NCBI RefSeq assembly: GCF_900099645.1
Contig: NZ_FMTL01000002.1
Coordinates: 808,334-872,333, forward strand
DNA: 64,000 nucleotides
Direction: 5' to 3'
Source of the DNA: Pseudomonas peli
GTDB taxonomy: Bacteria > Pseudomonadota > Gammaproteobacteria > Pseudomonadales > Pseudomonadaceae
A program made the position numbers and the translations under genes. The notes beneath the pieces were generated by a model. That model was not told the origin of the DNA. It did no database searches and saw only the letters and a program-made list of their open reading frames with translations. Below are positions 11,456-19,113 of the stretch, one piece after another. How positions within the stretch are numbered: position 1 is the first letter of the stretch; the number at the start of each line of letters is the position of its first letter.

Positions 11456-12769
11456 ATGACTCGTTTGAAAGGCTCGGATCTCCTGGCCCTCGGCTTTATG
11501 ACGTTTGCGCTGTTCCTGGGCGCCGGCAACATCATCTTTCCGCCCAGCGCCGGTATGGCGGCGGGCGAGAACATCGGCCTGGCAGCGCTGGGCTTTCTGC
11601 TCACTGGCGTTGGTTTGCCGCTGTTGACCATTGTCGCCCTGGCGCGCGTCGGTGGCGGCATGGCACTGCTTACCGCGCCGTTAGGTAAGCGTGCAGGCGT
11701 AATGTTTGCGGTCGCGGTGTACCTGGCCATTGGCCCGTTATTCGCTACGCCGCGCACCGCTGTGGTGTCGTTCGAGATGGGCGTCGCCCCGTTCAGCGGC
11801 AATAGCAGTACTGCGCTATTGCTCTATACCTTGGCCTACTTTGCTGCGGTGCTGTTCCTGTCCCTCAATCCAGGGCAGCTGGTGGATCGCATCGGCAAGT
11901 ACATCACCCCGGTGCTGCTGGCGGCGCTGCTGGTGTTGGGCGGCGCTGCGCTGCTGATTCCGGCGGGGGAGATCGGCCAGGTCTCGCCTGATTACCAGAG
12001 CACGCCCTTTGTGCAGGGTTTTCTGCAGGGCTACCTGACCATGGATACCCTCGGTGCGCTGGTATTCGGCATCGTGATCGCCACCGCGATTCGCGACCAT
12101 GGCGTGACTGACAGCAAGCTGATTACCCGCTACTCGGTGATTGCCGGCCTGATCGCTGCAGTCGGCCTGTCGCTGGTATATCTGGCGCTGTTCTACCTCG
12201 GTGCGACTAGCCAGGGCATTGCCGGTGAAGCGCAGAATGGCGTGCAGATTCTTACCGCCTATGTGCAGCACACCTTCGGTACTGCAGGCAGCTTGCTGCT
12301 GGCCGTAGTGATTACCCTGGCCTGCCTGACCACAGCTGTGGGTTTATTGACGGCGTGTGGCGAGTTCTTCAGCGGCCTGTTGCCGGTTTCCTATCGCACG
12401 GTGGTGATCGCGTTTGGCGTGTTCAGCCTGCTGGTGGCTAATCAGGGCTTGACCCAGCTGATCAGCTTCTCGATTCCGGTATTGGTCGGCTTGTATCCAC
12501 TGGCCATCGTGTTGGTGGCGCTGAGCCTGCTGGATGACCTGTGGTGTTCACCGGCGCGTGTGTTCCGTCCGGTGATGGCGGTCACCTTGGTGTTTGGCCT
12601 GGTTGACGGGATTGCCGCAGCCGGCGGCAAGGCGCTGATCCCGAACTTCTTCAGCCAACTGCCTTTGGCGGACCAGAGCCTCGGCTGGCTGTTGCCGGTG
12701 CTGCTGACCCTGGTCCTGGCTGTTGTGGTGGATCGCGCGCTAGGTGCGCCGAAGACCGCTGTAGCCTAA
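11456..12769 (+). CDS. brnQ: Branched-chain amino acid transport carrier (BrnQ/LIVCS family)
   Basis: The 437-residue inner-membrane protein has about twelve hydrophobic helices and begins MTRLKGSDLLALGFMTFALF, followed by FLGAGNIIFPP, the hallmark of BrnQ carriers. These import leucine, isoleucine and valine with Na+ or H+. I start at the ATG at 11456, which gives the family length; the open frame extends 84 codons further upstream without family resemblance. It sits between two terminators, so it is probably monocistronic. The 297-nt gap from sucD holds its leader and promoter, but I see no convincing consensus. Confidence 0.94.
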   Translation: MTRLKGSDLLALGFMTFALFLGAGNIIFPPSAGMAAGENIGLAALGFLLTGVGLPLLTIVALARVGGGMALLTAPLGKRAGVMFAVAVYLAIGPLFATPRTAVVSFEMGVAPFSGNSSTALLLYTLAYFAAVLFLSLNPGQLVDRIGKYITPVLLAALLVLGGAALLIPAGEIGQVSPDYQSTPFVQGFLQGYLTMDTLGALVFGIVIATAIRDHGVTDSKLITRYSVIAGLIAAVGLSLVYLALFYLGATSQGIAGEAQNGVQILTAYVQHTFGTAGSLLLAVVITLACLTTAVGLLTACGEFFSGLLPVSYRTVVIAFGVFSLLVANQGLTQLISFSIPVLVGLYPLAIVLVALSLLDDLWCSPARVFRPVMAVTLVFGLVDGIAAAGGKALIPNFFSQLPLADQSLGWLLPVLLTLVLAVVVDRALGAPKTAVA

Positions 12770-12783
12770 GTTCTGTTGGTTAC

Positions 12784-12811
12784 AAAAGGCCGCTCACTGA
12801 GCGGCCTTTTT
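12784..12811 (+). terminator. Rho-independent terminator after brnQ
   Basis: GGCCGCT (12788-12794) pairs with AGCGGCC (12800-12806), preceded by AAAA and followed by TTTTT. It lies 14 nt after the brnQ stop. Confidence 0.92.
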
Positions 12812-12838
12812 GTTGGCCAGCTGAAAGCTAGGCCTGTC

Positions 12839-12844
12839 TATAAT
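12839..12844 (+). promoter_or_regulatory. Probable -10 box for the DUF599 gene
   Basis: A perfect TATAAT lies 25 nt before the next ATG and downstream of the brnQ terminator. No good -35 is visible at the usual 16-18 nt, so the call rests on the -10 and the context. Confidence 0.4.
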
Positions 12845-12869
12845 CGGCGCAGGTTAACAAGGAGTTTGC

Positions 12870-13604
12870 ATGCCAATCAGTGACTACTACCTACCGCACC
12901 TGCTTGCCGTTCTTTGGTTCGTCGTCTGCTGGGCCGGTTATACCCGCTATGCCCAGGCCAAGGGCCGCACCACGCCATGCCTGGCCAGCGTGCTGCACCT
13001 GTACCGCGAAGACTGGATGCGCCGCATGCTGCTACGCGACAACCGCATCGCCGATGCCAACGTGATCGGCAACCTGGAGCGTAACGCTTCGTTCTTTGCT
13101 TCCAGTACGTTGATCATTCTCGCCGGTATTCTGACCGTGCTCGGCGCCTCTGATCGCGCAGTATCGCTGCTGGCCGATCTGCCGTTTGTCCAGGCCGCTA
13201 GCCGCGAGCTGTCCGAAGTCAAACTGCTGTGTCTGGGAGTGGTGTTCGTCTACGCCTTCTTTACCTTCAGCTGGTGCATGCGCCAGTACAACTTCGCCGC
13301 CGTACTGGTGGGTTCTGCGCCGATGGTGGGGGAGCGACATGTCACTGAGCAGGAGCGCAAAGCCTTCGCCGAACGCACCGCGCGGGTGATCTCGATGGCC
13401 GCCAACCAGTTCAACCAGGGGTTGCGTGCCTATTACTTCGGTATGGCAACCCTGGCCTGGTTTATCAACCCATGGTTTTTCATGCTGGTCAGCGCAGGTG
13501 TGGTATTGGTGTTGTACCGCCGCGAGTTTCACTCCGATGTGCTGGAAGTGATGGTCTACACCCAGACCCCGGCATTCGAATCGCCCAAGGAGAAAAGCGA
13601 ATGA
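12870..13604 (+). CDS. DUF599-type membrane protein
   Basis: The 244-residue protein of unknown function has helices at about residues 7-27, 70-90, 115-137 and 185-210. It contains the family-like stretch R-E-D-W-M-R-R-M-L-x-R-D-N-R-I-A-D-A-N-V-I-G-N-L and a SWCMRQYNFAA segment. These match my memory of the DUF599 family, a conserved but uncharacterised proteobacterial membrane family. The ribosome site AAGGAG is well placed. The stop overlaps the next gene's ATG (ATGA), so it is coupled to the MAPEG-like protein. No substrate or role can be read from the sequence. Confidence 0.8.
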   Translation: MPISDYYLPHLLAVLWFVVCWAGYTRYAQAKGRTTPCLASVLHLYREDWMRRMLLRDNRIADANVIGNLERNASFFASSTLIILAGILTVLGASDRAVSLLADLPFVQAASRELSEVKLLCLGVVFVYAFFTFSWCMRQYNFAAVLVGSAPMVGERHVTEQERKAFAERTARVISMAANQFNQGLRAYYFGMATLAWFINPWFFMLVSAGVVLVLYRREFHSDVLEVMVYTQTPAFESPKEKSE

Positions 13605-13993
13605 GCATTCCATTCTGGTGCATTTTTATCAGCGCATTACTGATCTTTATTGCCAAGGCCCCGGTGGCCAAGGCCATGGCGAAGGAGGGTGACGGTCATT
13701 ACGACAACCACCATCCGCGCGCCCAGCAAGCGCGTCTGACCGGTTTTGGCGCGCGTGCTTTGGCGGCGCACTTGAATAACTTCGAGGCGTTTCCGCTGTT
13801 TGCCGTCGGCGTGCTGATGGCCCATGTGACCAATAACCACGGCGTTCTGGTGGATGTCTTGGCGGTGACCTTCGTTGTGGCGCGAGTGCTTTATCTGCTT
13901 TTCTACTGGGCCGACCTGCACTGGCAGCGCAGTCTGGTCTGGGTGGTTGGGCTGCTGTGCAGCCTGCTGCTCATGCTTACCCCGGCGCTTTGA
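13601..13993 (+). CDS. MAPEG family small membrane protein
   Basis: The 130-residue protein has four predicted helices. It has the MAPEG-type segment R-A-x-x-A-H-L-N-N-F-E-A-F-P-L-F-A near residues 50-66 and a final F-Y-W-A-D-L-H-W-Q-R-S-L-V-W segment. MAPEG proteins are membrane glutathione-dependent transferases and related proteins; in bacteria most are uncharacterised. The ATG at 13601 overlaps the preceding stop as ATGA. A longer open frame starting at 13472 would run through the DUF599 gene and is rejected. A strong bidirectional terminator follows. Confidence 0.82.
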   Translation: MSIPFWCIFISALLIFIAKAPVAKAMAKEGDGHYDNHHPRAQQARLTGFGARALAAHLNNFEAFPLFAVGVLMAHVTNNHGVLVDVLAVTFVVARVLYLLFYWADLHWQRSLVWVVGLLCSLLLMLTPAL

Positions 13994-14002
13994 TTGCGCC
14001 AT

Positions 14003-14039
14003 AAACAAACAGGCCCGCATTAAGCGGGCCTGTTTGTTT
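14003..14039. terminator. Bidirectional terminator between convergent genes
   Basis: A perfect 16-bp stem (14003-14018 with 14024-14039) encloses the 5-nt loop ATTAA. The arms begin with A-rich AAACAAACA and end with T-rich TGTTTGTTT, so it can stop the MAPEG operon rightwards and the lipoprotein gene leftwards. Confidence 0.9.
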
Positions 14040-14051
14040 CAGCTGGAAGGC

Positions 14052-14342
14052 TTATTGGCCGTCAACAGTATCTTTGACTTCATCGCCAGCATCTTCGATA
14101 GCGTCAGCTGCATCATTGGCAGCGTCTTCGATTTTCTCGCCAGTGGTTGGCTCGGTGCCCATCACTTCATCAGCTTTCTGCTCAATGGCTTCGCCGGTTT
14201 CTTCAACGGCATCACCCATGGATTCAATGGCTTCAGCAGCGGACTCCTTGGCTGACTCTACTTTGTCTTCCGGGGTTTTCTCGCAAGCTGCCAGGCCGAG
14301 CATGGCGGCGAGAAGCAGGGCATAGGTGAATGGCTTTTGCAC
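14052..14342 (-). CDS. Small acidic alpha-helical lipoprotein
   Basis: The 96-residue product starts at GTG (14342), which follows an AGGAG ribosome site by 7 nt. An upstream in-frame ATG at 14372 lacks this. The signal peptide MQKPFTYALLLAAMLGLAAC ends in a lipobox (LAAC), so the mature protein is a lipid-anchored Cys-Glu-Lys protein. The rest is strikingly Ala/Glu/Asp-rich and low-complexity, with heptad-like DAVEETGEAIEQ and DAANDAADAIEDAGDEV units and no aromatic core, suggesting an extended helix or intrinsic disorder. E after the lipidated Cys favours outer-membrane sorting. Function unknown. Confidence 0.8.
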   Translation of the reverse strand: MQKPFTYALLLAAMLGLAACEKTPEDKVESAKESAAEAIESMGDAVEETGEAIEQKADEVMGTEPTTGEKIEDAANDAADAIEDAGDEVKDTVDGQ

Positions 14343-14532
14343 GGTTAGTACTCCTTGTAGTGTAGAAATCAATGCCGGGTCGCCCGGGCATAGCCATTAA
14401 ACAACGCAGTTTCGCCGAAGTTCCCTATTAATTTACTGGCAGTTCTCGTCAGCAGGTCGGCTCCGTGGTGCCGGGCCTGGTGTCTGCGAGTATCATGCTC
14501 ACCCTTTGTACAGTTGTCCTGAGTCTGAAGTC

Positions 14533-14997
14533 ATGAGCGATTCTCCTATTGTTGCGCGGGCGCAGCGTTTTCTATCGGTCCTGCGTCATTGCCAGGTGCT
14601 CGGCATCAGTGTGCACAGCGCTGATGCACAGGGGCTGATCCTGCGTTTGCCCTACAGCCCACAGATCGTTGGTAACCCGGAAACCGGTGTGATCCACGGT
14701 GGTGCCATCACCACGCTGATGGACACCACCTGCGGTATTTCCACTGTGTGTGTGCTGCCAGAGTTCGAAATCTGCCCAACCCTCGACCTGCGCATTGATT
14801 ACATGCGCCCGGCTGAGCCGAACAAGGATGTATTTGGTTTCGCTGAATGCTACCGGGTAACCGAGAACATCATCTTCACCCGCGGCTATGCCTATCAGGA
14901 CAATCCCGATGAGCCGATTGCCCATGTGGTCGGCGCCTTCATGCGCATGGGTAAACCTGCTGATCTGCAACGCACTGCCAAGGGAGCTGGCCAATGA
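14533..14997 (+). CDS. PaaI-type hotdog thioesterase
   Basis: The 154-residue hotdog-fold protein has the family signature G-V-I-H-G-G-A-I-T-T-L-M-D near residues 55-67, with the catalytic-type D in LMDTTCG. LDLRIDYMRPA forms the central strand. PaaI-like enzymes hydrolyse acyl- or aryl-CoA thioesters; the substrate is not evident. I chose the ATG at 14533 (MSDSPIV), as nine extra codons to 14506 add nothing family-like. It overlaps the next, related gene by 4 nt (ATGA), so the two are a tandem pair and could form a heteromer. Confidence 0.87.
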   Translation: MSDSPIVARAQRFLSVLRHCQVLGISVHSADAQGLILRLPYSPQIVGNPETGVIHGGAITTLMDTTCGISTVCVLPEFEICPTLDLRIDYMRPAEPNKDVFGFAECYRVTENIIFTRGYAYQDNPDEPIAHVVGAFMRMGKPADLQRTAKGAGQ

Positions 14998-15440
14998 GCA
15001 CGCTGAACCTCAACCAGCTGGTGCGCGAAGCCCACGAGCAGAATAACTATGACTCGTTGATCAGTCTGATTCCCTACGCCAAATTGCTTGGCATCGAGTG
15101 TCTGCGCCTGGGTGATGACATGGTGTTTCGCCTACCGGCCAACCAGGACAATATCGGTAATCCGACCTTGCCCGCATTGCATGGCGGGGTGATCGCCGGT
15201 TTTATGGAGCATTCGGCAATGCTTCATCTGCTGATGTTTATGGGTATTCCACATTTGCCGAAAATCATCGACTTCTCGATAGATTACCTTCGTGCCGGCC
15301 ATTATCGTGACACCTTCGTGCAATGCCAGGTTTGGCGCCAGGGTCGCCGGGTCGCCAACGTGGCCATCACCGCCTGGCAAACCAACCAGACCGAGCCGAT
15401 TGCTACGGCGCGGGCGCACTTTAAGGTCGATGAACCTTGA
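14994..15440 (+). CDS. PaaI-type hotdog thioesterase (second of tandem pair)
   Basis: The 148-residue hotdog protein is distantly similar to its upstream partner. It has the motif P-A-L-H-G-G-V-I-A-G-F-M-E-H near residues 60-73, with E in the place of the partner's D, then IIDFSIDYLRAG. The ATGA overlap indicates translational coupling. Paralogous hotdog pairs with different acidic residues at the catalytic position may have diverged in substrate or catalysis; that is inference. The next gene follows after 54 nt. Confidence 0.86.
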   Translation: MSTLNLNQLVREAHEQNNYDSLISLIPYAKLLGIECLRLGDDMVFRLPANQDNIGNPTLPALHGGVIAGFMEHSAMLHLLMFMGIPHLPKIIDFSIDYLRAGHYRDTFVQCQVWRQGRRVANVAITAWQTNQTEPIATARAHFKVDEP

Positions 15441-15494
15441 GGGATGCCGGCCAGGCGGATAACCCCTCGTTTAACCATCGCTAAGGATTACTGA

Positions 15495-16748
15495 ATGGAT
15501 GCGCTGCTGATTCTGGGTGGCTTGCTGCTGATACTCGCCGGGTTGGTCTGGCTGGTCATGCGCGCCTTTGCTACCGGCCTGCTGTGGGGCTGGGCCAGTT
15601 TCCTGCCGCCGTTCACCTTGCTGTATGTGTTGCGCCATTGGCGTTCGGCGCGGCCAGCGCTGGCCTTGGCCAGTTTGGGGATTATTCCGCTGGTGGTCGG
15701 CCTGACCATGCTGGCCAGCCATGATGCGCAACGTCTGGAAGCCATCTTCAGCCTCAAGTGGCTTGAGCCTGAAGTGCAAGCACCCGCCGAATTAGCGATT
15801 GTGCTAAGTGGCCAGTTGAATGGCCGCCCCTTTTCGCCGCAACAGGCTGAGCTGATTGATGGCGTGTTGAGTTTGCGTGAGGGGCAGGATTTCTTTGCCC
15901 AAAGCGAACTGGTAATTCGTCTACCCAGCGTCGCTTCGGGCCCAGTGCGGTTCGATGTGTTGCCGGCCGATGAAGGCATACTGCCGGAAGTGGAAATCAG
16001 CTGGTTATTGCCTGAGCAGGAGTTGCCCGAAGCGCGGCGCTTGAGCCGAGGCTACACCTTGCACCTGGATTTGCAGCCGGTGCCGCCGAACAAGCTGGCC
16101 GGTGATTTCCATCTGGTACTACCGCCGCAGTTCAAAACGACCCTGAGCGGCAAGCTTGAGCTGTTCCGCAATGGCCTGCGTTATCAGGGCGATAAAGTCG
16201 ATCGCCAGTTCGACTCGGTGGATACCGTCAGCCATGTGATTCAGGACTACTTGGAGCGCCGCTTTGCCACTCGCCGGGTGGAATTGCTGCCAATCGGTAA
16301 CCTGAACTTTCCACTGCAGAGGGTTGATCTGAACGTCCAGGCGCGGATCAACGGTGAGCTGCAGCAGTTGCCGATCCTGCTGCAGAAGCAGGATAAGCGT
16401 GGCTGGCAAGTCGCTGCCGATAGTTTTCCGCCGTTACCTAGCGCCGTTGCACCGCCGGTTGCCGAGGCCAAACCGGTTGCAGTGGCGGCAGTCGTCCCAG
16501 AGCGCGTCAGTCGGCCTCTGGATCGGCGTGTACGTTTCAGCCTTGATGGCTTGCTGCGCAACCCCAACCGCTATGAAAACCTCAGCATGCGAGCCACCAC
16601 TGAGCGCGGTAACAGTGCTGAAGGTCGCTTTCAGGGTATCGATCAGGACGGTCGGATCACTTTGCGCCAGCGCATGAGCGGGCAGGGTGAAGTCAGTTTC
16701 AGCCTGCAGCCGGAAGAGATTACCCGTATCGAGTTGCTTGAGCCCTGA
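15495..16748 (+). CDS. Membrane protein of unknown function
   Basis: The 417-residue protein has about three N-terminal helices (residues 1-22, 27-47, 56-75). A long, mostly beta-predicted extracytoplasmic region follows (about 95-330), then an Ala/Pro/Val linker (about 318-340). The C-terminal domain of about 70 residues carries RVRFSLDGLLRNPNRYENL and repeated G-x-I-T-L-R strands. I recognise no enzyme motif. Similar Pseudomonas proteins have, I believe, been labelled MFS transporters, but three helices do not support a carrier. The stop TGA ends on the first base of the dispersed element that follows. Confidence 0.7.
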   Translation: MDALLILGGLLLILAGLVWLVMRAFATGLLWGWASFLPPFTLLYVLRHWRSARPALALASLGIIPLVVGLTMLASHDAQRLEAIFSLKWLEPEVQAPAELAIVLSGQLNGRPFSPQQAELIDGVLSLREGQDFFAQSELVIRLPSVASGPVRFDVLPADEGILPEVEISWLLPEQELPEARRLSRGYTLHLDLQPVPPNKLAGDFHLVLPPQFKTTLSGKLELFRNGLRYQGDKVDRQFDSVDTVSHVIQDYLERRFATRRVELLPIGNLNFPLQRVDLNVQARINGELQQLPILLQKQDKRGWQVAADSFPPLPSAVAPPVAEAKPVAVAAVVPERVSRPLDRRVRFSLDGLLRNPNRYENLSMRATTERGNSAEGRFQGIDQDGRITLRQRMSGQGEVSFSLQPEEITRIELLEP

Positions 16749-16986
16749 GAACCTATTTACGACCTGCTGCGCGTCGGCCCTGCGGCGTTAAAAACAGCCT
16801 CAGAAGCCGCTTGCGGCTAACGCGCTTTAGCGCGACCCGAAGGGCGAGTGACGCGAGTAATGCTCATGTACAACAGTACACTCGTGTGCGAGCCCAGTCC
16901 GCTTCCTTGCCGCTTTGACCAGCCGGAGGCTGTTACTAACGTAGCGCCTTGCAGGTCTCTAGCTCGCTTGATCCTAAACAGGTTCT
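16748..16986 (+). repeat. Structured dispersed element, copy A
   Basis: About 239 bp bounded by an imperfect 17-bp inverted repeat (AGAACCTATTTACGACC at 16748-16764 against 16970-16986, 14 of 17 matching). It shares long blocks with the reverse complement of 56076-56274: GCGTCGGCCCTGC, GTTAAAAACAG, GCCGCTTGCGGCTAA, GCGCTTTAGCGCGACC, GTAATGCTCATGTACAA, AGTACACTC, CCTTGCAGG and TCTAGCTCGC. Small hairpins (GCCGC/GCGGC, GCGC/GCGC, CCCGAAGGG) are kept in both copies. Copy A has about 40 nt extra near its right end. It starts on the stop codon of the upstream gene and ends 11 nt before the htpG heat-shock promoter. Confidence 0.8.
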
Positions 16987-16996
16987 GCAGCAAACA

Positions 16997-17024
16997 CTTG
17001 AAATCCCACAACATGCCCCCACCT
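16997..17024 (+). promoter_or_regulatory. Sigma-32 (RpoH) promoter for htpG
   Basis: CTTGAAA (16997-17003), a 12-nt spacer and CCCCCACCT match the heat-shock consensus (CTTGAAA and CCCCATNT, spacing 11-14). The htpG ATG is about 50 nt downstream. The match is direct; heat-shock control of htpG is established in enterobacteria. Confidence 0.8.
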
Positions 17025-17075
17025 GTATGACATCCGCCGCATTACGGCTTCGTCAACAACGTGGAGTAAGAGAGC

Positions 17076-18980
17076 ATGAGTGTGGAAACTCAAAAAGAAA
17101 CCCTGGGCTTCCAGACCGAGGTGAAGCAACTGCTTCACCTGATGATCCATTCGCTGTATTCGAACAAGGAAATCTTTCTTCGTGAGCTGATTTCCAACGC
17201 ATCGGATGCCACCGACAAGCTGCGTTTCGAAGCGCTGGCCAAGCCTGAGCTGCTCGAAGGCGGCGCTGAGCTGAAAATTCGCGTCAGCTTCGACAAAGAC
17301 GCCAAGACCGTCACCCTCGAAGACAACGGTATCGGCATGAGCCGTGAAGATGCGATCACCCACTTGGGTACCATCGCCAAGTCGGGCACCGCCGACTTTA
17401 TGAAGAACCTCTCCGGCGACCAAAAGAAGGACTCGCACCTGATCGGTCAGTTCGGTGTGGGCTTCTACTCGGCCTTTATCGTTGCCGACAAGGTTGAAGT
17501 GTTCAGCCGTCGCGCCGGCAGCCCGGCCAGCGAAGGTGTGCATTGGTCGAGCAAGGGCGAGGGCGAGTTCGAAGTTGCCACCGTTGAAAAAGCCGAGCGC
17601 GGTACCCGCATCGTGCTGCACCTGAAAGCGGCTGAAGACGAGTTCGCCGATGGCTGGCGTCTGCGCAACATCATCAAGAAGTACTCCGACCATATCGCCT
17701 TGCCGATCGAGCTGCCGAAGGAGTTCCACGGCGAAGAGAAGGACAAGCCTGCCGAAGTTGAGTGGGAAACCGTCAACCGCGCCAGTGCCCTGTGGACCCG
17801 TCCGCGTACCGAGATCAAGGACGAGGAATACCAGGAGTTCTACAAGCACATTGGTCACGATTTCGAGAACCCGCTGAGCTGGAGCCACAACAAGGTCGAA
17901 GGCAAGCTGGAATACACCTCGCTGCTGTACACCCCGGCGCGTGCACCATTCGATCTGTATCAGCGTGAAGCACCGCGTGGTCTGAAACTCTACGTGCAGC
18001 GCGTATTCGTTATGGACCAGGCTGAGTCCTTCCTGCCGCTGTACCTGCGCTTTATCAAGGGTGTGGTCGACTCCAACGACCTGTCGCTGAACGTCTCCCG
18101 CGAGATCCTGCAGAAAGACCCGATCATCGACTCGATGAAATCGGCGCTGACCAAGCGCGTGCTGGACATGCTGGAAAAACTGGCGAAGAACGAGCCTGAG
18201 CAATACAAGAGCTTCTGGAAGAACTTCGGTCAGGTGCTCAAGGAAGGCCCGGCAGAAGACTTCGCTAACAAGGAGAAGATCGCCGGTCTGCTGCGTTTTG
18301 CCTCCACCCGCACCGAAGATGGCGAGCAGAGCGTTGGCCTGGGCGAGTACATCGCGCGCATGGCCGAAGGCCAGGACAAGGTCTACTACTTGACTGGCGA
18401 ATCCTACGCTCAGGTGAAGAACAGCCCGCACCTGGAAGTGTTCCGCAAGAAAGGCATCGAAGTGCTGCTACTCACCGACCGTATCGACGAGTGGCTGATG
18501 AGCTACCTGACCGAGTTCGACGGCAAGCAGTTCGTCGACGTGGCGCGTGGTGATCTGGACCTCGGCAAGCTGGATTCGGAAGAAGACAAGAAGGCCCAGG
18601 AAGAAGTCGCCAAGGCCAAAGAAGGCCTGGTCGAGCGTCTGAAAACGGCTCTGGGTGAGCAGGTTGCCGAAGTGCGCGTATCGCATCGCCTGACCGACTC
18701 GCCCGCCATCCTGGCTATTGGCGAGCAGGACCTGGGCTTGCAGATGCGCCAGATCCTTGAAGCCAGCGGGCAGAAGGTGCCGGACTCCAAGCCGATCTTC
18801 GAATTCAACCCAAGCCACCCGCTAATCGAGAAGCTCGATGGTGAGGCCGATGAAGATCGCTTTGCCGACCTTAGCCACATCCTCTTCGACCAAGCGGCAT
18901 TGGCTGCAGGCGACAACCTGAAAGATCCAGCCGCTTATGTGCAGCGGTTGAACAAGCTACTGGTTGAACTCTCCGCCTAA
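17076..18980 (+). CDS. htpG: Hsp90-family chaperone HtpG
   Basis: The 634-residue cytoplasmic ATP-dependent chaperone has a GHKL ATPase N-terminal domain with E-L-I-S-N-A-S-D-A-x-D-K-L-R (about 32-45), D-N-G-I-G-M and [11 protein letters not shown]. The middle domain includes [21 protein letters not shown], followed by [17 protein letters not shown], and a C-terminal dimerisation domain completes it. Length is normal for bacterial HtpG. It has its own RpoH-type promoter and terminator, so it is monocistronic. An antisense 485-codon frame is a shadow. Confidence 0.98.
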   Translation: MSVETQKETLGFQTEVKQLLHLMIHSLYSNKEIFLRELISNASDATDKLRFEALAKPELLEGGAELKIRVSFDKDAKTVTLEDNGIGMSREDAITHLGTIAKSGTADFMKNLSGDQKKDSHLIGQFGVGFYSAFIVADKVEVFSRRAGSPASEGVHWSSKGEGEFEVATVEKAERGTRIVLHLKAAEDEFADGWRLRNIIKKYSDHIALPIELPKEFHGEEKDKPAEVEWETVNRASALWTRPRTEIKDEEYQEFYKHIGHDFENPLSWSHNKVEGKLEYTSLLYTPARAPFDLYQREAPRGLKLYVQRVFVMDQAESFLPLYLRFIKGVVDSNDLSLNVSREILQKDPIIDSMKSALTKRVLDMLEKLAKNEPEQYKSFWKNFGQVLKEGPAEDFANKEKIAGLLRFASTRTEDGEQSVGLGEYIARMAEGQDKVYYLTGESYAQVKNSPHLEVFRKKGIEVLLLTDRIDEWLMSYLTEFDGKQFVDVARGDLDLGKLDSEEDKKAQEEVAKAKEGLVERLKTALGEQVAEVRVSHRLTDSPAILAIGEQDLGLQMRQILEASGQKVPDSKPIFEFNPSHPLIEKLDGEADEDRFADLSHILFDQAALAAGDNLKDPAAYVQRLNKLLVELSA

Positions 18981-18993
18981 TCCAAGCGGATAT

Positions 18994-19022
18994 AAAAAAG
19001 CCCGCCATTGGCGGGCTTTTTT
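18994..19022 (+). terminator. Rho-independent terminator of htpG
   Basis: GCCCGCC (19000-19006) and GGCGGGC (19010-19016) form the stem, preceded by six A and followed by six T. Confidence 0.94.
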
Positions 19023-19113
19023 GTCGGTGCTTGATTGACAGGCTGGGCAGGCTCGTTTGTGATGCTGTCATTGCGCCAGTGGTGTGTGCGCATCCAATGC
19101 GGTCTGGGGTGAT

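Noticed and set aside
16974-18431. 485-codon open frame antisense to htpG
   Set aside because: Same reason; htpG on the other strand is beyond doubt, with promoter and terminator.
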